Assembly (NCBI GenBank): GCA_020401865.1
Contig: JADCAS010000005.1
Span: forward strand, 342,748-406,747
Length of the DNA stretch: 64,000 nucleotides
From: Phenylobacterium sp.
GTDB lineage: Bacteria; Pseudomonadota; Alphaproteobacteria; Caulobacterales; Caulobacteraceae
Reading direction: 5' to 3'
Made by a program: the position numbers and the translations under genes. Below, piece by piece: positions 56,165-64,000 of the stretch (positions within the stretch are counted from its first letter, which is position 1; each line of letters starts with the position of its first letter). The notes below the pieces were generated by a model that saw nothing but the letters and a program-made list of their open reading frames with translations, did no database searches and was not told the origin of the DNA.

Positions 56165-57529
56165 TCAACTCCGAGGGGTGTGGATCACCACCCGGTTGCG
56201 ACCGGCGGACTTGGCCTCGTAGAGCGCCTCGTCGGCCCGGCGAAGCAGGGACTCCGGGCGATCCTCAGCGCCGTCGCTGGCGGAGACCCCCACGGAGACC
56301 GAGACTGGAATCTCCTGGTCGCCAGAGACGAAGACCTTGCCGGAGATCTCCTCGCGGATACGTTCGGCGACCCGCGCCGCATCGCTCAGGCGCGTGCCAG
56401 GCATGACGACCACGAATTCCTCTCCGCCGTAGCGGCAGGGCAGGTCGATGGCGCGGACGCTGGCGGCGAGGCGAACGGCCACCTCCCGCAGAACCTCGTC
56501 GCCCAGGACATGACCCCAGGTGTCGTTGACATGCTTGAAGTGATCAATGTCGAGCATCAGGAGGGCGACCGGCTCGATCCCGGGGGCGAGGCGCTCGAAC
56601 AGGGCGTCCAACTGACCCATCATGTAACGGCGGTTGTTGAGCCCGGTCAGGGGATCGATGACAGCCAGCTCCAGGGACTGGGCCACCGAAACCCTGAGAT
56701 AGTCGGCATATCGCTTGCGGCGGATCAGGGCCCGAACCCGGACCCGAAGCTCCAGCGGATCGAAGGGCTTTGGCAGCAGATCGTTGACGCCAAGGTCCAA
56801 GGCCCTGAGCAGGCGACCGCGGTCGTCGGGATCGACGACGGCGAGGATCGGGGCCTGACGCGAGTGCTCGCCCGACCTCAACCCGGCGACCAGGCGCAGG
56901 GCGTCGAAGCTGCGGCTCGCGATATTGATCACCACCAGGTCGACGGGTCCCCGGGCAAAGACAAGGGCCTTCTCAGGATCCGTCTCGATCACCGCCCGGT
57001 GCTCGATGGAGAGGTCCTCGGCCAGGGCCTGGGCCTCGGCCCGATCATCATCCACCACGAGGATCCGACCGCCCGAAGCGCCCAGCCGGGCGCTGGGCAT
57101 GGGCGTGACACCCATCCTGCGGCTGCCTTCCTCGTGCTCACCAAGCTCGTCGATCATGACCTTGAGGCGGGCGAGGCTGCGCAGTCGGGCGAACAGGACC
57201 AGGTCATCGATGGGCTTGGACAGGAACTCGTCCGCCCCCGCCTCGAACCCCTCCAGACGCGCCTCACGGCTGTCGAGGGCGGTCAGCAGCACGACGGGAA
57301 TGCGACGGAGGTTTTCGTCGGCCTTCAGCAACCTGCAGACCTGAAAACCGTCCAGACCCGGCATGATGAGGTCCAGCAGAATGATGTCCGGCGGCTCCCG
57401 GGCGGCGATTTCCAGGGCGCTCGCCCCATCCGCCGCAGTGGTCACCTGGTAGTACTCTGCGGTCAGCTTGGCCTCGAGGACCCGACGGCTCCCCTCGGCG
57501 TCATCCACGATCAGGATGCGGGCGGTCAT
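56165..57529 (-). CDS. pleD: PleD, response regulator diguanylate cyclase
   Basis: A 454-residue protein, the same length as C. crescentus PleD. REC1 has the phospho-acceptor D53 (LLDLIMPG). A second adaptor REC spans ~155-270, and GGDEF spans ~285-454. The active site is GGEEF at 368-372, and the product-inhibition I-site is RAID (R359, D362). It makes c-di-GMP to drive the swarmer-to-stalked transition and polar localisation. It follows divK by 3 bp. Confidence 0.97.
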   Translation of the reverse strand: MTARILIVDDAEGSRRVLEAKLTAEYYQVTTAADGASALEIAAREPPDIILLDLIMPGLDGFQVCRLLKADENLRRIPVVLLTALDSREARLEGFEAGADEFLSKPIDDLVLFARLRSLARLKVMIDELGEHEEGSRRMGVTPMPSARLGASGGRILVVDDDRAEAQALAEDLSIEHRAVIETDPEKALVFARGPVDLVVINIASRSFDALRLVAGLRSGEHSRQAPILAVVDPDDRGRLLRALDLGVNDLLPKPFDPLELRVRVRALIRRKRYADYLRVSVAQSLELAVIDPLTGLNNRRYMMGQLDALFERLAPGIEPVALLMLDIDHFKHVNDTWGHVLGDEVLREVAVRLAASVRAIDLPCRYGGEEFVVVMPGTRLSDAARVAERIREEISGKVFVSGDQEIPVSVSVGVSASDGAEDRPESLLRRADEALYEAKSAGRNRVVIHTPRS

Positions 57530-57532
57530 GAC

Positions 57533-57898
57533 CTAGTCCAGCAACTGGCGGATCGTCTCCAGGAAGCCCGAGACGGAGATCGGCTTCGAGATATAGGCCT
57601 CACAGCCCCCCTGCCGAATCCGCTCCTCGTCGCCCTTCATGGCGAAGGCGGTGACGGCCACGACCGGGATGGAGGACAGTTCATCATCCGCCTTCAGCCA
57701 CTTTGTGACCTCCAGGCCGGAAATCTCCGGGAGCTGGATGTCCATCAGGATCAGGTCGGGGCGCTGTTCGCGGGCAAGGGACAAGGCCTCCAGGCCCTCG
57801 CGGGTCTGGAGCGTCTCATAGCCCTGAGCGTCGAGCAGATCATGAAAGAGCTTCATGTTCAGCTCGTTATCCTCGACGATGAGGACCTTCTTGGCCAT
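57533..57898 (-). CDS. divK: DivK, single-domain response regulator
   Basis: A 121-residue receiver domain with [20 protein letters not shown], phospho-acceptor D53 ([11 protein letters not shown]), [12 protein letters not shown] and the lysine in YISKPISV. DivK carries the DivJ/PleC signal controlling CtrA activity in Caulobacter. Operon with pleD. ATG 57898 opens at the conserved [12 protein letters not shown] CtrA-like box lies 76 bp upstream. Confidence 0.97.
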   Translation of the reverse strand: MAKKVLIVEDNELNMKLFHDLLDAQGYETLQTREGLEALSLAREQRPDLILMDIQLPEISGLEVTKWLKADDELSSIPVVAVTAFAMKGDEERIRQGGCEAYISKPISVSGFLETIRQLLD

Positions 57899-57973
57899 TC
57901 TTTCACCGTCCTGCACCTGGGTCCCGAGATGAGCCTGGACCACTTTCCAGCCAGACCTATCCCATGGATATCC

Positions 57974-57988
57974 TTAAGCTTCCGTTAT
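57974..57988 (-). promoter_or_regulatory. CtrA-like box upstream of divK
   Basis: The minus strand reads ATAA-CGGAAGC-TTAA, one mismatch from TTAA-N7-TTAA. C. crescentus divK is known to be under CtrA control, so the position is meaningful. Confidence 0.5.
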
Positions 57989-58001
57989 CTGGGCAACATT
58001 C

Positions 58002-58673
58002 ATGACCTTCACCTCGCCAGATCACCCGCCTCCGGACCTGAAGGCCCTTGGCGTCAGCGGACAGCGGCCGCTGATCATTGTCGATGTCGATGAGGTCCTG
58101 GGCCTCTTCATGGAAGGCTTCGCCCGATACCTGGCGACCCGGGGGTTCGAGATGCGGTTCGACCGGTTCGCCCTTTTCCAGAACATCTACCGACCGGGCG
58201 AGGATCGGCACATCGACATCGAAACCGGCCAGGCGCACTTTCAGACCTTCTTCCGGGATGCGGTCGAGGACATGCCGGTCGCCGAGGGCGGCCCTGAGGC
58301 CCTGGCCCGCCTGTCCCGGCGCGCGGACATCGTGGTTCTCACAAACGCCCCGGGGCAGGCGCTGGAGGGGCGGGCGCGCTGGCTGAAGAAGCACGGCATG
58401 GACTATCCGCTTCTGGTGAACAGCGGGCTGAAGGGGCCGGTGGCTGCGGTCCTGGCCGCCCAGGCGAGCGGTCCGGCCGCCTTCATCGACGACATGATCC
58501 CCAACCTGGATTCGGTGGCCGAGCACGCCCCGGAGATCGCCCGCTTCCAGACCGTTGCGGACCGGCGCCTGCGATCCATGGCGCCCAGTCGCCCCGACCT
58601 TCACCCCCGCATCGACGGCTGGGAGGCCCTCGAAGCGGCCATCGCCGAAGCCCTGGAGCCCGCCGGCCGATGA
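58002..58673 (+). CDS. HAD-like phosphatase of unknown substrate
   Basis: A 223-residue protein with motif I IIVDVDEVLG (Asp nucleophile region), motif II VVLTNAP and a late acidic AAFIDDMIPNLDSV. This is the HAD hydrolase layout with an unusual Glu-Val in place of the common Gly-Thr. Its stop overlaps the ROK kinase start (ATGA), suggesting sugar phosphate metabolism, but this is inference. Confidence 0.75.
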   Translation: MTFTSPDHPPPDLKALGVSGQRPLIIVDVDEVLGLFMEGFARYLATRGFEMRFDRFALFQNIYRPGEDRHIDIETGQAHFQTFFRDAVEDMPVAEGGPEALARLSRRADIVVLTNAPGQALEGRARWLKKHGMDYPLLVNSGLKGPVAAVLAAQASGPAAFIDDMIPNLDSVAEHAPEIARFQTVADRRLRSMAPSRPDLHPRIDGWEALEAAIAEALEPAGR

Positions 58674-59557
58674 TCGCCTTCGGGCTGGACCTGGGTGGAA
58701 CCAAGATCGAGGCGGCGGCCCTGTCGTCCGGAGGCGCCTTTCTGGCCAGGGTTCGCGTCCCGACGCCGGGCGCCTACGAGGCCGGGCTGGAGGCCGCCGC
58801 CGAGGTCCTGGCGGAGGCCGAGCGGCAGGCCGGCGCAAAGGCGGCGCGGGTCGGCGTCGGTGGTCCCGGCTCGGTGAACCCGCACACCGGGCGGATGCGC
58901 AACGCCAACTCCACCTGGCTGAACGGGCGTCCCTTCCCGGAGGATCTGGCCCGCCGGCTGGCCCGGCCTGTGCGCTACGCCAACGACGCCGACTGCCTGG
59001 CGCTCTCAGAGTCCCGGGACGGCGCCGCGGAGGGCCGCGATCCCGTCTTTGCGGTGATCCTGGGAACGGGTTGCGGCGGCGGACTGTCCGTCGGCGGGCG
59101 CCTCGTCACCGGCGCCAACGGCATCGCCGGCGAGTGGGGGCACAGCCCCCTGCCCTCGCCCACCCCGGAGGAGACGCCGGGCCCGGCCTGCTGGTGCGGC
59201 CGCCGGGGCTGCCTGGAAACCTGGCTTTCCGGACCTGGCCTGGCCCGGGATGATGGGCGCGGGCTTTCGGCGGAGGCCTTGGCAGGGCTCGCAGCGCAGG
59301 GCGAGGCGCGGGCGCTCGCCAGCCTGGAGCGACACGCCGGGCGCCTGGCCCGCGGCCTGGCGGCGGTGGTGAACCTTCTGGACCCGGCGGTCCTCGTCCT
59401 GGGCGGCGGGGTCGGCCAGATCCCGGGCCTGGCTGAGGGCCTCGCCGACCGGATCCGTCCGCACGTCTTCAGCGACGACTGGCGCTGCGAGGTCGTGCGC
59501 CCGCGCTTTGGCGATTCCTCGGGCGTCCGCGGGGCGGCCTGGCTGTGGGACCGGTGA
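58670..59557 (+). CDS. ROK-family sugar kinase, fructokinase-like
   Basis: A 295-residue kinase with the ATP site GLDLGGTKIEAAAL, VGGPGSVNP, NDADCLALSE and GTGCGGGL. The zinc motif GHSPLP...CWCGRRGCLE typical of ROK proteins is intact. Fructose or N-acetylglucosamine are plausible substrates. Coupled to the HAD gene upstream and to dinB downstream (GTGA). Confidence 0.9.
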   Translation: MIAFGLDLGGTKIEAAALSSGGAFLARVRVPTPGAYEAGLEAAAEVLAEAERQAGAKAARVGVGGPGSVNPHTGRMRNANSTWLNGRPFPEDLARRLARPVRYANDADCLALSESRDGAAEGRDPVFAVILGTGCGGGLSVGGRLVTGANGIAGEWGHSPLPSPTPEETPGPACWCGRRGCLETWLSGPGLARDDGRGLSAEALAGLAAQGEARALASLERHAGRLARGLAAVVNLLDPAVLVLGGGVGQIPGLAEGLADRIRPHVFSDDWRCEVVRPRFGDSSGVRGAAWLWDR

Positions 59558-60837
59558 AAGCCCTCTGCAGGGACTGCCTGGCCCCCGGTCCCCCGGCGGC
59601 GCGCTGCCCGGCCTGCGGGTCGCCCCGGAGGCTGGCGCACCCTGAGCTCGACACCCTCTCCATCGCCCATATCGACTGCGACGCCTTCTACGCCTCGGTG
59701 GAGAAGCGGGACCGGCCTGAACTGAGGGACAGACCGGTGATCGTGGGGGGCGGACGCCGGGGCGTGGTCACGACCTGCTGCTACATCGCCCGGACCTTCG
59801 GCGTCCGCTCGGCCATGCCGATGTTCAAGGCCCTCGACGCCTGCCCCCAGGCGGTGGTCCTGCCTCCGGACTTTCCCCGCTACCGGGCCGAGAGCCGCCG
59901 CCTGATGGACATGATGCGGGACCTCACCCCCCTGGTGCAGCCCCTCTCCCTGGACGAAGCCTGGCTGGACCTGTCCGGGACCGAGCGTCTGCACCAGGCC
60001 CCGCCGGCCCTGACCCTGGCCCGCCTGCAGGCGCGGATCGAGGCGGAGACAGGCCTGACGGTCTCGATCGGCCTCGCCCCCAACAAGTTCCTGGCCAAGA
60101 TCGCCTCAGACCTGGACAAGCCCCGGGGCTTCTCGGTCATCGGCGCGGCCGAGGCTCAGGACTTCCTGGCCGGCCGGTCGGTCCGCCTGCTGCCCGGCGT
60201 GGGACCGGTCATGGCCCGGAACCTCGAGCGGGCGGGCTTCGAGCGGATCGGCCAGATCGCCCGGACTGACCTCAAGGTGCTGGCGACCCGGTTCGGGGAT
60301 TTCGGCCTGAGGTTGCACGACATGTCGCTGGGAAGGGACGGCCGGCCCGTCAATCCGGGCCAGGCCCGCAAGTCAATCAGCGCCGAGACGACCTTCGAGA
60401 CCGACCTGAGCGATCCGGCCGAGCTGGACGCTCATCTGGTGCGGCTGGCCGAACGCGTGGCCCGGCAGGCGCGGGCCGCCGACCAGGCCGGTCGGGTGGC
60501 GACCCTCAAGCTGAAGACGCCGGACTTCCGCATCCTGACCCGGCGACGGACGCTGGCCGCGCCGACCCAGACCGCCCGGTCCCTGACCCGCGCGGCCCGA
60601 GACCTTCTGTCCGCGGAACTGGCGAGCGGTGCAGACAGGGCCTTCCGACTGATCGGTGTCGGTCTGTCGGACCTTTCCGCTCCTGAAGACGGAGGCGGCG
60701 ACCTGTTTGCCCCCGAGGACCCACGCACCCTCGCCGCCGAACGCGCCGCGGACGCGATCCGGGCCCGATTCGGACCGGGAATCCTGGCGCCCGCCCGGGA
60801 GCTTGCGCACCGCAAACCGTCGCGCGAAGGGTCTTGA
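59554..60837 (+). CDS. dinB: DNA polymerase IV with N-terminal zinc-ribbon extension
   Basis: A 427-residue Y-family translesion polymerase. An extra N-terminal ~37 residues hold CRDC and CPACG (four cysteines, a likely zinc ribbon), as in several alphaproteobacterial DinBs. The catalytic palm follows with HIDCDAFYASVE and LSLDEAWLDLSG. A clear clamp-binding motif near the C-terminus was not identified. GTG 59554 overlaps the ROK stop; GTG 59545 is an alternative. Confidence 0.93.
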   Translation: MKALCRDCLAPGPPAARCPACGSPRRLAHPELDTLSIAHIDCDAFYASVEKRDRPELRDRPVIVGGGRRGVVTTCCYIARTFGVRSAMPMFKALDACPQAVVLPPDFPRYRAESRRLMDMMRDLTPLVQPLSLDEAWLDLSGTERLHQAPPALTLARLQARIEAETGLTVSIGLAPNKFLAKIASDLDKPRGFSVIGAAEAQDFLAGRSVRLLPGVGPVMARNLERAGFERIGQIARTDLKVLATRFGDFGLRLHDMSLGRDGRPVNPGQARKSISAETTFETDLSDPAELDAHLVRLAERVARQARAADQAGRVATLKLKTPDFRILTRRRTLAAPTQTARSLTRAARDLLSAELASGADRAFRLIGVGLSDLSAPEDGGGDLFAPEDPRTLAAERAADAIRARFGPGILAPARELAHRKPSREGS

Positions 60838-60958
60838 GGGGGGCGACCGGGCGCGAGGGAAGTGTGGAAAAGTGAGGCGCCAGGCTCCGAGGCGGGTCCT
60901 CTCCCCTGCGATGCCTCTTTCATTCCTGAGGGGTTGGCATATCTAATCAGGGTCTGAG

Positions 60959-60979
60959 GGGCGCCGTCCGGCGGCGCCC
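60959..60979 (+). promoter_or_regulatory. Hairpin before the clpS ribosome site
   Basis: GGGCGCCG (60959-60966), loop TCCGG, CGGCGCCC (60972-60979): a perfect 8-bp stem ending just before GTGGAGA, 15 bp from the clpS start. There is no T-run, so it is not a normal terminator. It may protect or control translation of the clpS leader. Confidence 0.45.
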
Positions 60980-60994
60980 GTGGAGACGTATCGG

Positions 60995-61324
60995 ATGGCC
61001 GAGCGCAAGCAGGGGGATCAAGGGACGGGCGATCGCTCTGCGGTGATCACCCAGACCAAGACCCGCACCCAGCGGCCCTCGATGTATCGGGTGCTGATCC
61101 TGAACGACGACTACACGCCGATGGAGTTCGTGGTCTACGTTCTGGAGCAGTACTTCCACAAGTCGCGGGAGGAAGCGACGCGGATCATGCTGCACGTCCA
61201 TCAGACGGGCGTCGGGGTCTGCGGCGTCTACACCTACGAAGTCGCGGAAACCAAGGTGGCGCAGGTCATCGACACCGCCCGCCGCCACCAGCACCCTTTG
61301 CAGTGCACCATGGAAAAGGACTAG
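60995..61324 (+). CDS. clpS: ClpS, adaptor for N-degron substrates
   Basis: A 109-residue adaptor with [20 protein letters not shown] and the helix [22 protein letters not shown], the N-degron pocket signatures. The N-terminal ~30 residues are polar and flexible. It delivers Aat-modified proteins to ClpAP. ATG 60995, preceded by GGAGA, is preferred to GTG 60980. Confidence 0.95.
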   Translation: MAERKQGDQGTGDRSAVITQTKTRTQRPSMYRVLILNDDYTPMEFVVYVLEQYFHKSREEATRIMLHVHQTGVGVCGVYTYEVAETKVAQVIDTARRHQHPLQCTMEKD

Positions 61325-61329
61325 CGACC

Positions 61330-63657
61330 GTGCCGTCATTCTCGCGCCAGCTCGAAGAGTCCCTGCACAGGGCCGTGGCCATCGCCAACCAGCGTAAGCA
61401 CGAATATGCGACCCTGGAGCACCTGCTCCTCTCGCTCACTGAAGACGAGGACTCGGTGGGGGTCATGAAGGCCTGCGACGTCGACCTGGACGTGCTCAAG
61501 ACCACCCTCACCAACTATGTGGACAATGAGCTCAAGTCCCTGGTGGTGGACGATGGCGAGGACGCCAAGCCCACGCCCAGCTTCCAGCGCGTGATCCAGA
61601 GGGCCGTGATCCACGTCCAGTCTTCGGGCCGCGAAGAGGTGACCGGGGCCAATGTGCTCGTCGCCATCTTCTCCGAGCGCGAAAGCCACGCCGCCTACTT
61701 CCTGCAGGAGCAGGAGATGACGCGGTATGACGCGGTGAACTATATCGCTCACGGGATCGCCAAGAAGGCCGGGGCCAGCGAGGCCAAGCCGGTCAAGGGT
61801 TCCGAGGACGAGGAGAAGTCGGCGGTCAAGACCGGCGGCGAGGCCCTCGACGCCTACTGCGTGAACCTCAACGAGAAGGCCAAGCAGGGCAAGGTCGACC
61901 CCCTGATCGGCCGCTCCGCCGAGGTCGAGCGCTGCATTCAGATTCTTTGCCGCCGCACCAAGAACAACCCGCTTCTGGTGGGCGACCCCGGCGTCGGCAA
62001 GACCGCCATCGCCGAGGGCCTGGCCCGCAAGATCATCAACAAGCAGGTGCCGGAAGTCCTGGCCGGCTCGACCATCTTCTCCCTCGACATGGGCGCCCTG
62101 CTGGCGGGCACGCGCTACCGCGGCGACTTCGAGGAGCGGGTGAAGCAGGTGGTCAAGGAACTTGAGAACCACCCCGACGCCATCCTGTTCATCGACGAGA
62201 TCCACACGGTGATCGGCGCCGGCGCCACCTCGGGCGGCGCGATGGACGCCTCTAACCTGTTGAAGCCCGCCCTGGCCTCGGGCTCCCTGCGCTGCATGGG
62301 CTCGACGACCTACAAGGAGTTCCGCCAGCACTTCGAGAAGGACCGCGCCCTGGTGCGCCGGTTCCAGAAGATCGACGTGAACGAGCCGACCATCGAGGAC
62401 TCGATCAAGATCCTCAAAGGCCTGAAGACCTACTACGAGGAGTTCCACAAGCTGCGCTATACCAACGACGCCCTGAAGGCGGCGGTGGAGCTTTCGGCCC
62501 GCTACATCTCGGACCGCAAGCTGCCGGACAAGGCCATCGATATCATCGACGAGGCCGGCGCCAGCCAGATGCTGCTGCCCGAGAGCCGGCGCAAGAAGGT
62601 GATCGGCCTCAAGGAGGTCGAGGCCGTGGTGGCGAAGATCGCCCGCATCCCGCCGAAGTCGGTGTCCAAGTCCGACACCGAGGCCCTGCTGCAGCTGGAG
62701 ACCGACCTCAAGCGGGCGGTCTACGGCCAGGACGACGCCATCGAGCAACTGTCCGCCGCCATGAAGATGGCCCGGGCCGGCCTTCGCGATCCGAGCAAGC
62801 CCATCGGCTGTTACCTGTTCTCGGGACCGACCGGCACCGGCAAGACCGAGACGGCGCGCCAGCTGTCCTCCACCCTGGGGATCGAGCTGCTGCGCTTCGA
62901 CATGAGCGAGTACATGGAGCGGCACACGGTGAGCCGCCTGATCGGCGCGCCTCCCGGCTATGTCGGCTTCGACCAGGGCGGCCTGCTGACCGACGCCGTC
63001 GACCAGCATCCGCACTGCGTGGTCCTGCTCGACGAGATCGAGAAGGCCCATCCGGACGTGTTCAACATCCTGCTCCAGGTCATGGACCACGGGGTGCTGA
63101 CCGACGCCAACGGCAAGAAGGTCGACTTCCGGAACGTGGTCCTCATCATGACCACCAACGCCGGGGCCTCCGACGCCCAGCGCAACGCCATCGGGTTTGG
63201 CCGCGGCAAGCAGGCCGATGAGGTGGAGGAGGCCCTGAAGCGTCTCTTCACCCCGGAATTCCGCAACCGCCTCGACGCCATCGTCCAGTTCCGGCCGCTC
63301 ACGCCGGAGATCATCCGCCAGGTGGTGATCAAGTTCGTCATGCAGCTGGAGGGCCAGCTGGCCGACCGGAACGTGACGATCGAGACCACCGACGAGGCGG
63401 CGGACTGGCTGGCCAAGAACGGCTTCGACGAGCTCTACGGCGCCCGCCCGCTGGGCCGGGTCATCCAGGAGCACATCAAGAAGCCGCTCGCCGACGAGAT
63501 CCTGTTCGGACGCCTCACCCGCGGCGGCCACGTCAAGGTGGTGCTCCGCGACGGCAAGCTGGCCTTCGACATCGAGGGCGACAAGCGCGAGCCCGGCGCC
63601 CCGGTCATCGAGTCCCCGAAGACGGGACGCTCCCCGGCGCCGGAACTGGCGGACTGA
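61330..63657 (+). CDS. clpA: ClpA, ATP-dependent Clp protease ATPase subunit
   Basis: A 775-residue AAA+ unfoldase. The N-domain (~1-140) binds ClpS. The first AAA module has [13 protein letters not shown], the second GPTGTGKTE, with GYVGFDQGG pore and sensor regions following. The GTG at 61330 lies 5 bp after clpS and starts the conserved [15 protein letters not shown]. Confidence 0.97.
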   Translation: MPSFSRQLEESLHRAVAIANQRKHEYATLEHLLLSLTEDEDSVGVMKACDVDLDVLKTTLTNYVDNELKSLVVDDGEDAKPTPSFQRVIQRAVIHVQSSGREEVTGANVLVAIFSERESHAAYFLQEQEMTRYDAVNYIAHGIAKKAGASEAKPVKGSEDEEKSAVKTGGEALDAYCVNLNEKAKQGKVDPLIGRSAEVERCIQILCRRTKNNPLLVGDPGVGKTAIAEGLARKIINKQVPEVLAGSTIFSLDMGALLAGTRYRGDFEERVKQVVKELENHPDAILFIDEIHTVIGAGATSGGAMDASNLLKPALASGSLRCMGSTTYKEFRQHFEKDRALVRRFQKIDVNEPTIEDSIKILKGLKTYYEEFHKLRYTNDALKAAVELSARYISDRKLPDKAIDIIDEAGASQMLLPESRRKKVIGLKEVEAVVAKIARIPPKSVSKSDTEALLQLETDLKRAVYGQDDAIEQLSAAMKMARAGLRDPSKPIGCYLFSGPTGTGKTETARQLSSTLGIELLRFDMSEYMERHTVSRLIGAPPGYVGFDQGGLLTDAVDQHPHCVVLLDEIEKAHPDVFNILLQVMDHGVLTDANGKKVDFRNVVLIMTTNAGASDAQRNAIGFGRGKQADEVEEALKRLFTPEFRNRLDAIVQFRPLTPEIIRQVVIKFVMQLEGQLADRNVTIETTDEAADWLAKNGFDELYGARPLGRVIQEHIKKPLADEILFGRLTRGGHVKVVLRDGKLAFDIEGDKREPGAPVIESPKTGRSPAPELAD

Positions 63658-63745
63658 CTGGGCGGGTTGCGGGCGCGAAGGGCCTGCAGCCCCCGACCTG
63701 GCTTCGCCCGGAGCTCTCCCGTGGCTAAGCAATGGCTCTGTAATT

Positions 63746-63848
63746 CCTCCCCCCAGGGGAGGTGACGCGCGCAGCGCGGCGGCGGGGGTCTCCCGAGACG
63801 CCGTTGACCCCCTCACCGACCTTCGGTCGGAGCTCCCCCTTGGGGGAG
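63746..63848. repeat. REP-like palindromic cluster
   Basis: Three hairpins lie in ~100 bp of non-coding DNA: CCTCCCC-CCA-GGGGAGG (63746-63762), CCGAC-CTTCG-GTCGG (63816-63830) and CTCCCCC-TT-GGGGGAG (63833-63848). The outer two resemble each other, giving the layout of repeated extragenic palindromes. The stretch 63658-63745 shows nothing. Confidence 0.6.
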
Positions 63849-63875
63849 CAATTGGCGCCCTAGAGCGGATTTCAT

Positions 63876-64000
63876 TCAGTCTGCATCGTATCCGCAGCTC
63901 TTGAAGTCGTTGGCGCATTCGGTCGGAGTGAAGAGGTCGATGAAGCGTCCGATGGCGTCCCAGAGGGCGCCGACGGTTCGCTCGGCGGCCTTGCGCAGGA
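63876..64000 (-). mobile_element. IS630-family transposase, C-terminal end (truncated by window)
   Basis: The minus strand reads into the window through LRKAAERTVGALWDAIG, then RFIDLFTPTECANDF and ends CGYDAD-stop at 63876. This is the usual C-terminus of IS630-type DDE transposases in alphaproteobacteria. The catalytic residues are outside the window, so whether the copy is intact cannot be told. Confidence 0.75.

Overview
The window is high-GC chromosomal DNA from an alphaproteobacterium, most likely of the order Caulobacterales (Caulobacter/Phenylobacterium type). Supporting signs are a divK-pleD pair whose key residues sit at the same numbers as in Caulobacter crescentus, a bactofilin gene overlapping an M23 peptidase gene, RNase E with a GWW C-terminus, an NDUFA12 gene, CtrA-like TTAA-N7-TTAA boxes and an alphaproteobacterial LexA-type box (GAAC-N7-GAAC). 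No rRNA, tRNA or CRISPR array was found.

Layout. 1-3.5 kb: iron-sulfur assembly operon on the minus strand (iscR, cysteine desulfurase, sufB, a small unknown gene, start of sufC). 3.6-9 kb: alpha/beta hydrolase, anmK, tyrS, bcp, M23 peptidase and bactofilin. 9-14 kb (minus): amiC, a class A PBP and prfB; prfB carries an intact programmed +1 frameshift. 14-20.7 kb: rne, M48 protease, DsbA-like lipoprotein, FAD oxidoreductase. 20.7-25.7 kb: thiSG, accBC, aat, with aat overlapping a DUF2155 gene tail to tail. 25.9-28.3 kb: a degenerate relative of the B12-dependent ribonucleotide reductase NrdJ that keeps the C-terminal TSCPD and zinc-ribbon parts.

28.3-31.1 kb looks accessory: a PQQ-type sugar dehydrogenase and an APH(6)/hydroxyurea-kinase-like gene between a 16-bp direct repeat that matches the 3' end of the nrdJ-like gene. 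31.2-36 kb encodes phenylalanine/tyrosine breakdown (phhA, fahA, a VOC protein, hppD) without homogentisate dioxygenase, plus a divergent RidA gene. 36-44 kb: pentapeptide protein, CoA-transferase, a lytic transglycosylase behind two CtrA-like boxes, acyl-CoA dehydrogenase, a ThiO-like oxidase, a DUF6544 protein and the most surprising gene of the window: a complete modular [FeFe] hydrogenase with an NTF2/SnoaL-like domain fused to its C-terminus and no maturation genes nearby.

44-64 kb is mostly housekeeping: ruvX, pyrB, a LOG-family gene, a non-catalytic dihydroorotase, plsY-dprA-topA behind a LexA-type box, rnr, NUDIX, rpmG, pleD/divK, HAD-ROK-dinB, clpS-clpA. The right edge holds a REP-like palindrome cluster and the 3' end of an IS630-type transposase gene. 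Many adjacent genes are coupled by 4-bp ATGA or GTGA overlaps.
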